Assembly: GCA_004352715.1 (NCBI GenBank)
Contig: SCFE01000101.1
Span: 656,291 to 720,290, forward strand
DNA from: Hofstenia miamia
Lineage: Eukaryota; Xenacoelomorpha; Acoela
Reading direction: 5' to 3'
Length of the DNA: 64,000 nt
The translations under genes and the position numbers were made by a program. Positions 56,236 through 64,000 of the stretch are shown here, piece after piece (the first letter of the stretch is position 1; each line of letters opens with the position of its first letter). Below the pieces are notes generated by a model, which saw nothing but the letters and a program-made list of their open reading frames with translations, had not been told where the DNA came from and did no database searches.

Positions 56236-57431
56236 CACAGTAAATTATATAATAAAACAATGGAGAAATTCTCGGAATATAGCATCCGCCATCTGCCAAA
56301 AGGTTTGAAAATAATTAATGATGCAGAATTATATTCTGAAAAGATGAAAGTAAGAAGTAATGCACTTTACATTAATGACATAATTTACTTCATATTTTTA
56401 GATTAGAAATTAGCATAACATTTTTAGAATGCAATGTGAAAGGAAATAAATAATGCATGCGCTTGATTCAAACTTGTCAGCTTTTAAATGGAAAGGGAAT
56501 TGCTGATTTATACCGATGTTCGAACCATGTCTACCCAATTCAGGGTACAGCTGTTCCAGAATGGGGTCATTAACTTTCACCCCCGATTCGTTGACGTTAA
56601 AAATGTTAATTAACAAGCTAAAAACAAAAAAATATTGAATATAAAATGCAACAAAAATATTTCTGTCTTAGTGATGTTCCACATTTTTCGCATTTCAGAC
56701 CACAAGAAATCAATTTCAGTGTACCTATCCCTACATGAGATGGAATTAAAACCAGCATTTTAAGTGGCAATGATAAAACTTCCTAATTCAGGTTGCCCAG
56801 TTAAATAATAATCATTGCTGATTGAAGCGACTTACTCATTAAGGTCCTCATGCAAAGCAACTGTTCTATAGTTAAAAAACGTCAAAAACGATGTTAAAAA
56901 AAATTTGGAGCAGACTCAAACATGAATCTCCACAAGCTCCCGCTCCGGAGCACATTTCTATCGAAATGGAGCTTCAGCACCGGTTCAGGCTACATTACGA
57001 TCTGTGCTACAACATATTCAAAAATTCAAATATTTGCAAATTTTTTGCGAATCTATCAATTATTTTTCAAATTAAATGAATTTTTATGCATTTTCTGTAA
57101 CATCAAGGTGAAACAAAAATCAACTAATAAAAATACCGTTTAGATAACAGTTTGGATTTGGAGCTGTTACATAAACATCTGGCTCCGGTTCCACCTGCAT
57201 TTTAAATGTTTCTTCATTTCTAGTCCCGGCTTCGAGGAAAATTATCCTGCACCTTTGCTCTTGCTCCAGGCTCCTAGTTAAAACCACATGTTAATTAGCA
57301 CTTAACTATGAGTCTCACTTTGGTAGTTTTTTCGGACTATCTCAATTAAAAAATAATGTAATTAAACAAATACTGTACAACAACAAACAAATTGTTCAAA
57401 TACTTTTCTTCTTTTAAAAGCCAGGATTCTG
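56236..57431. repeat. 1196-bp block, second copy
   Basis: Second copy of 54783-55978. It continues without N into the unique sequence at 57432, so this is the copy with a solid right side; the first copy has the solid left side. Confidence 0.9.
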
Positions 57432-57735
57432 TCAACGCCTTTGTGCCTCAAATTACTTGATTTCAATAAATTGTTTTATGGTTTCTACGACTTTTAATGT
57501 TATTGATTTCCAAAAATTCTTTTCCTATATCAATGGTTCCCGATCATCTCTTAAAGTTTTTTTATTCTACCTCGCATTCACAAAGCTATCGGTGCTAATA
57601 ACTTTTTCTAAAGTGTAAGTCCACTTGCGATTTTCATAATTTCAACTCGATTTGTGGTCGTCTGCTCATCTTTCCAAACAACGAATCCTCTTGTTTCTTC
57701 GCTCCGCTTAAAGTCACTTGAAAAGGACTTTCTAT

Positions 57736-58205
57736 ATGTAAAATCAAATTTAGAAGATAATAAAAGTAGTCTGAAGTCGATCTGAGCATTATCCGCAGCA
57801 CAATCAGCATTTTCGCAATGTCATAGCTCTAATAAATTTTTTAAGGGAATTACCTTAATAAAACGTTAATTGTGCAGTTAATGACGCTTGGATCGACTTC
57901 AGATCACTTTTAAGTTACATTTTACATCTAGAACAAACGTTTGAATTTATTTAACGCAGATTAGTTCAAAATTGTTTGATTAAGTAACGTCCTACGTTAT
58001 ACTGTCCCTGCAATGATTCATGTTTAGATTTCTTAAAAATATCGGACTAGATCACTTCTAAAAAACAATGAAAACTAATTTCTAGGCGTAAATTTAATGT
58101 AAAAGCGAATAAAACTAGTTTGAAGCCAATCCGAACATTATTCGCTAAGCAATCTAAGTTTTCCCAAGGTCATTCCTCTAAAAAGTTTTTTTATTAAAAA
58201 ATACA
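57736..58205. repeat. diverged tandem repeat, spacing about 350 bp
   Basis: 57736-57850 and 58088-58200 align over about 110 bases: AATAAAAGTAGTCTGAAGTC with AATAAAACTAGTTTGAAGCC, then GAGCATTATCCGC with GAACATTATTCGC. A further CTCTTAAAGTTTTTTTATT near 57547 resembles the end of each unit. Confidence 0.6.
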
Positions 58206-58423
58206 TAAGATATGATTGCACTAAGAACATTCAGTATGGATGTAACTTATTGATTAATCTATTTCATATATACAAAAAATCAACCGTTTTAAAAATGTTT
58301 TGCTTAATAATACTAATAGTATTACGCGTAATTATAATAATCAGGCAAAAATATTAAGCGACATTATAATATTTTTTGTATTCAGCGTCATTACAATATG
58401 TGAAGTGTAATCAGCGAGATAAT

Positions 58424-58452
58424 AATAATTATTATTATTGTTATTATTATCT
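58424..58452. repeat. (AAT/ATT)n microsatellite
   Basis: ATAATAATAATTATTATTAT followed by GTTATTATTAT; short and palindromic. Confidence 0.85.
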
Positions 58453-58688
58453 ATATATTAATACGATAATACATGTGCGTTATTTTGCGTGTCACACTTA
58501 CAGGCCTTGTGTGAAATTTACGTCATCTGTTAGGAAATTTGTTTATTCATATTACTCACTAAGTTTAGTAAACAGAGTTGACGGGTAACATGTGAAAATT
58601 CGAAGTAGGTAGAACCTTCAATCTCAAACATTATAGCGCTATTCAAACGCTTAGATCTCTGTAAATAGGAACACGACAGTTAGTATTG

Positions 58689-58955
58689 AAATTTACATGG
58701 ATTCCTCTTGTTATTATTATCATTACTAAAAAATCAACTGAACTGAACATTCCAATTCGATAAATTGACGAGTGATTTGAAAACCATATTCATATTAACA
58801 TGCCTGAGGCTGAAACGCACCAACAATAGTTAACCCGTGCCCCATTGACTGAGCAGCAAGCGTACCTGCAAACAATCTACATCCAAATTAAAACAGAAGA
58901 GTAGACAGACAATTAGAACAATCAATTAAGTTTAAGTGACATAGATAGTAAATTT
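58689..58955. repeat. single unit flanked by AAATTT, parent of the permuted piece
   Basis: The unit from 58695 to 58949 is bounded by AAATTT on both sides (58689-58694 and 58950-58955), with a period of 261 bases. It has 11 extra bases (around 58907) and a few changes compared with the permuted piece. No inverted ends are visible. Confidence 0.75.
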
Positions 58956-61900
58956 GATTTTATTATTACAAATTAAAAAATATTTATAATCTACATAAAA
59001 TTTCGGTAAATTGCAAATGTTTCTGTAAAATTGAAGTCGTGGTAATGCATTAAAATCAAAATGCCAATAAGATTACCACCAGATTATTAGGATAAGAATA
59101 CTTGAAATTCAGCTACATCCATAACAACATCTTGGCGTCATACTAATTCTTAACTTAGCCAAAGTGTTTGTAGCATGTGTAAGGGAAATGTATTCCAGAT
59201 GCTACAATAATTCTTAAAATAAAATTTAATATTGCCATTAAAAAACGATGGCGACAACTCTTCTAACAACAGCATTATCTGAAATAAATAAATGCGTCAT
59301 TATTTTAAAAAACAAGCGTATTGTTTATTAGATAAGCAGTGGAAAGGGACAGTAGAATTCATTTCAAAAAACGCAAAGGAAAAACGAAAAAGTGCAGCTA
59401 ATAACGAAATAATAAACCACACCAATAAATTTAATAGAGATCTTCCACTCCGCCACGCGAACTAAAATAAACAAAATCGAGTAATAACAAATAAATCGTG
59501 ATTGTTACAAGCAATTTCCACACGGAAGTTAACACACATAATTTCAATCCTGAATGGATGCGGTCTACTTAGAAGTAGACACATTGCTTGTTTATGATAT
59601 CTTATTGATAAATTTGAATGAGCTCGTGCAACATTCATGGACACCAAAATAACTACTGATCAATAGTGGTGCTGCAGAAACAATTTCACATCGTGTTTGA
59701 AAAATCAGGTATTGGATAAATATTTCACGAGAAATTCAGACAAACGTTTCGAAAAATAGTTTTTACTAGCCGATGAGAACTGTTTCGTGACATTAATCGA
59801 AGTTTGCCATGAGCTTTTCGCAATGGTTGACTGTTAGGCAACAGCTACGGCAAAATCTAGAGAAAAAATTAGCACCGTATCGCAAGAACAAAAGCTGCAA
59901 TGCCTCGCTCTCACAATAAATTTCGCGCAAAATTTTGTTAAAAAAAGATGACTATATTATTTTCAAAAACTATATGAAGAATTTCCAACCATAAATTTCT
60001 ATGGAGATGGAGATTGGAATTTAAATTAAGATTTTGTGGACTATTTATTGGTATAGGACTGAGACATGGGATAAAATATTTTATTGGGATTAGATTACAA
60101 TTGAAGATACTGCGACAAATATTTTCAAAATTATATTAATAATTTTTGCAAATTTTAAGGCAAATTGAAGCTAAGTGTGGGACCATGGTATCATATTTAC
60201 TCGGACTGGTACAAAATTCAGGGAGACTACATGAAAATATGGTCATTAAATATTTGAATGAAGGAAATGAGGTTAATACATAAGAACTCATTCTTAAAAC
60301 AAAGAAATTTATAAATATCACCTTTCTACAATACAGCGAACTTTATTATAGATGAGTAGTAGCAGCAACAATTCAGTATTTAAAATCAAATTACAATGTT
60401 AAGGTCCAAAATAGTACCATCTTGCACAATACCTTTTCGATAAATTTCTCTATAATACACTTGCTGGATGTAGACGTCATGTTTTATAAAACGAGTACCA
60501 TGAGTGCTTACATCTTCATCCTTTGGAATTGTTGCAGTTCTAAACCAGATGGATCTCAAACCTAATTGGGTGAATAATATTTTCGGGTTCTTATTAATTT
60601 TTGATGAGGCTAATGGCTGCGACTAAACATGAATCTTATCAAAATAAGGGTGAATTAAACTTAAATTGCACAGATTGAATTAATACAAACTCGTTTAAAA
60701 AAATTTTCAAGATATCAATCATATGACGGAAAATTTATCACCCAAGTGAAAACACAAAACGCAGGGCTCTACTGGCTATAATAATAATAGGGAACCCAAA
60801 AGCGTATGTGGCAAGCCGGAGAAAAAAGCGAGCCTTTGGAGCTGGAGCCAGACCCAAGGAGCAAAGCATTTTCAGGGAAACCGGAACCAGATGTTTATAA
60901 AACATATATTTTACTAGTTGAATTTTGTTCCACAAAGAGTTTTGGTTTTACAAAAAAGTATAAAAATTAGTGGAAATTTTAAAAATTTCACAAAAATTCG
61001 TATTTGTAGCCATTGGTACCCAACAGCCCTTAAGACGGAGCTGGTGTTACATTTGAATAGGAATTTGCCCTCAGAGCGAGAAATGAACTAGCTTCATATT
61101 TGGGATTGCTCCTAGAAAAGTAGAGATTTTCTAGCAGTGCAGTGATAAATCAATGTAGTCAATGTAGTCAACGGGATGAAATAATAGAAGTATACAAGGG
61201 TTCAATTTTGGAAAATCTTTATCATATCATTAAGTCTAATAGTTCAAAAGGGACGAGGAGTGGCATGCTGGTATTATTATCAACGGATGACAAAATGTGC
61301 TTCAAACAAAAAAGTAAGAATTATACTTTTGGACACGAAGCCTTGCTATTAAATTCGCATTGAGGTCATCAGACGGTAATGCTTGAACAGGTGGAGAAAT
61401 TTGCAATTAATTAAACGTCTATAGTATACGGCGCGTAACAGAATTGGAGAGCATGTTAAAAGAGCATGAAATAAATATTTAATCAACATTTACTAGTGAG
61501 TGAATTCAATAAAATATTTGAAGAGTTCGCCAGATGTAAATCACATTTCTCATTAACGCACCGGGATATGCCTAAGGAGCAAGTAAGTAATTAAAATGAA
61601 ATAATTCGTAGAAATGTTACTTCGACACAAAACTCTTCAAAACCTCAACCACTATTACAAAATTAATAACTGAAGCTCAATCTACATGAACTCGGTTAAA
61701 GTACGTGAAAGAATTTAATTAATGTTTTCTATTTGAACTTTAAGCACCTGTATTACACTTAGCGATTGAAACAGATTATGGGACAATAAACCTTGCAAGT
61801 GAGGTTAAAAACTCGTCCGCGGCGCCATCAGAACTACATGTGCAATAAATCTACAGTACCTGGTTTTCAATAATAATCATCGGTTAGGTACTTTGGACTA

Positions 61901-64000
61901 GAATGACCAGTAATCGAAAATTTCATTTGTTAATCCTAAATAGCAATAGGTTGATGTGAAAATACATTTATTCTAAAAGAAACTTTTCAAACATTTTAAA
62001 TCAATTAAAACATTTCTTTTACAAAACATTCAATTTTTTTAGAAAACTATAAAAACACAGTTTTATATATCCAGTGTGTTCAGGGGGTTCGAATCTCATT
62101 GAAGAGCCAATGGGCGCGAGCAATAATTTTATTAAGTTATTTAGTAAGTATTAGACATCTATATTCTGTTAAAGAATGTTAAAACGGATCTGAAATAAGA
62201 AATACGTTTAGGTATAAAATAAATGGTATTCACTCAAATCAGCATTGACTGTAATCGGTGTAATTTGTGAAGGATTAGGAATAACTTAAAGACCAACCAG
62301 AAGATACTTAATGTTGGAAAATTCATGAAAAAACCTTAAATGACACAGTGTCCAAATCAAACTATCTATGAATTTTCAAATAATATTTATGGTTTCTTTA
62401 AAAAAAATTGAAGTGCTCAAACTCTCAAACTAATAAAGCTATCCAAAATATGAAAGCATCATTGGGTGTAAAATGATCCCCTCTTTCATTTTCATCCTTA
62501 GATTACGTGAACATTATAAATGCCGAGAATCTAAATTTTTTTCAGCCACAGCAATATACTTTTGTACATATTTTCAATAGTATTTTCGAGCACATTCACC
62601 ATATCTCAGAAATTCCAAATTTTATAATAGGCTTGAATAAAATTGCTTGAAAATTTGGTAAAAATGCATTTCATAAGTCCCCAGGGAAATGCGCATAGGG
62701 TATTATACTAAAATCTGAGACGATCATAAAGAGGAATGCATTGATGACACGTGATTTCAAGCACGAATACAACATACTGCTATATGCACTTCTAAAATGC
62801 TAGAAATCTCTGAAATCACAAAAATTTGCATTAAAAAGTAAGGTAAAGGAGAGACAAGCGTCTAAGAGACTATACGATCGCTTAAAGTTTACAATTCTCA
62901 ATCTTTGATTTTATTATCAAAGAACTTTACTGCTCTTGTAGCCTATATCGGTCAAAAGCATCTTATTTAATTAAATTTGATTTAAAGTGTAGGTAACTTG
63001 TTATGGAAAATTAATTGGAAAAACAAACTAACATTGTAACTAGTGCACATCAACTTAAATAACAATTATATTTAGTTAAAGGCAAGGAGTGTACAACAGT
63101 GTTTTACGTTTGCAGATTTAACTCTGCCCTTGAACCAGTTTATCTCCTCAGTTCAGCTCCCGGTAAAAATACACGAGGTATTTCGATAATGTGTTTGAAT
63201 TAAAATCCTCACTCCATACATTTAAAAATAAATTTCCATTAAATGACTGATATAACTTCTATCACACCGGAATCCTAAATCATTCAATTGCTTTGAATAG
63301 AAAAGTCATAGGGTTAAAAAAAGCTCTTCGTTTTTAAAGATGCGTTTGAATTTCAGGTCTAATTTATTCAAACCAACACCATGACATAAATCAATATTTG
63401 AAAATTATTGACGATATTCGTTTAAAATTAGTGGAATGCTTGGTTATAACAATAAAACTAAATGATGACAATCTACAGCCGAGACCTGTAACGTCATCAT
63501 TTACCAACAAATGGCATTTAACTATAGGTATAGGGTAACGTTGTTCACACGTTTACTAGGCCAGGCCACAGAAAATTGTACCTAAAATTCAGTCAGGTGG
63601 CGGTGCAAGAAAATTCATAACTTTCAGGGACCTAATGATTACATCGAACAGAGTAAGTAAACGCAACAAATCAAATTTCACACGGGCTTTAATGCATAAC
63701 TATGCATTTACCAATTTTAGTAAATAGTAAAATATTTTAAACGCTTAGTGCAGTGATTAAGTGAAATAACAAAAGTCATCGATTAGATTTAAACGAAATT
63801 GAATAAATGGAAATTATAATATAATTTATTATTCCTCTAATCTCATAACGCTGCCGAATTATAATACTATCAGTTAGCAGATAAGAAATATAAACTGATT
63901 GATACACATGACACTCGAAATGACTATAAATTACAAGTTCACAATTGCGATACAACCTTGTTAAACTTTAAAAAAAATGAAAAAAAAAAAAAAACCCTTT
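58956..64000. other. 5 kb non-coding, nothing certain
   Basis: AT-rich with only short frames. 60750-60910 carries the GGAGC/CCGGA repeat also seen at 55.7 kb. An A-rich stretch (63968-63994) closes the window. No gene, RNA or paired terminal repeats recognised. Confidence 0.45.

Noticed and set aside
62080-62100. GGTTCGAATCTCAT resembling a tRNA T-arm
   Set aside because: The flanking bases do not pair as a T-stem, and no anticodon arm or acceptor stem lies upstream at the right distance.
63968-63994. A-rich tail as a LINE or mRNA poly(A)
   Set aside because: No retroelement or gene body precedes it in the correct orientation; the stretch is at the window edge.

Overview
The window looks like a piece of an AT-rich animal nuclear genome, most likely an arthropod. 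The basis is the mix of decayed transposable elements: a mariner with a DD34D transposase, a second IS630/Tc1/mariner type, Ty3/Gypsy pol, a Jockey/CR1-like LINE, piggyBac and hAT relics, and many short inverted-repeat elements. I found no convincing host gene, tRNA, rRNA or CRISPR array. Nearly everything recognisable is selfish DNA, and every transposase or polymerase seen is broken or cut by a gap.

Layout. 1-2425: minus-strand Ty3/Gypsy pol (reverse transcriptase, RNase H, integrase), interrupted at a TA by a mariner (from 2426) that runs into a 1000-N gap. 3911-5456: LINE 3' part on the minus strand carrying a 360-bp hAT-type MITE. 6457-10400: Tc1/mariner relics. 11.1-11.8 kb: piggyBac-like relic. 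16.7-19.8 kb: a second LINE copy with the same MITE at the same site, then a mariner whose left end is followed by a third LINE fragment. 20-30 kb: mostly non-coding, with three hAT-type elements, two of them with clear 8-bp target duplications. 30841-37559: a highly homogeneous 253-bp satellite (26 full units plus a partial one). 37561-40894 and 44949-47701: two near-identical copies of a segment carrying a 2.47-kb terminal-inverted-repeat element. This element encodes a decayed protein resembling the uncharacterised DUF7869-type family. 44474-49178: probable hAT shell with that element and a Tc1/mariner nested in it. 49286-49586: Tourist-like MITE. 54783-58955: duplicated blocks around single-N joins, including a circularly permuted 255-bp piece. 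The remainder is AT-rich DNA without recognisable genes.

The assembly is a major caveat. Gaps (6, 20, 21, 40, 171, 1000 or single N) often separate two copies of the same sequence, so several apparent duplications may be unmerged contig ends or misplaced repeat contigs. The most interesting points are the TIR element tied to an orphan protein family, the MITE carried in the LINE tail, the uniform satellite with shared edge variants, and the permuted 255-bp unit.
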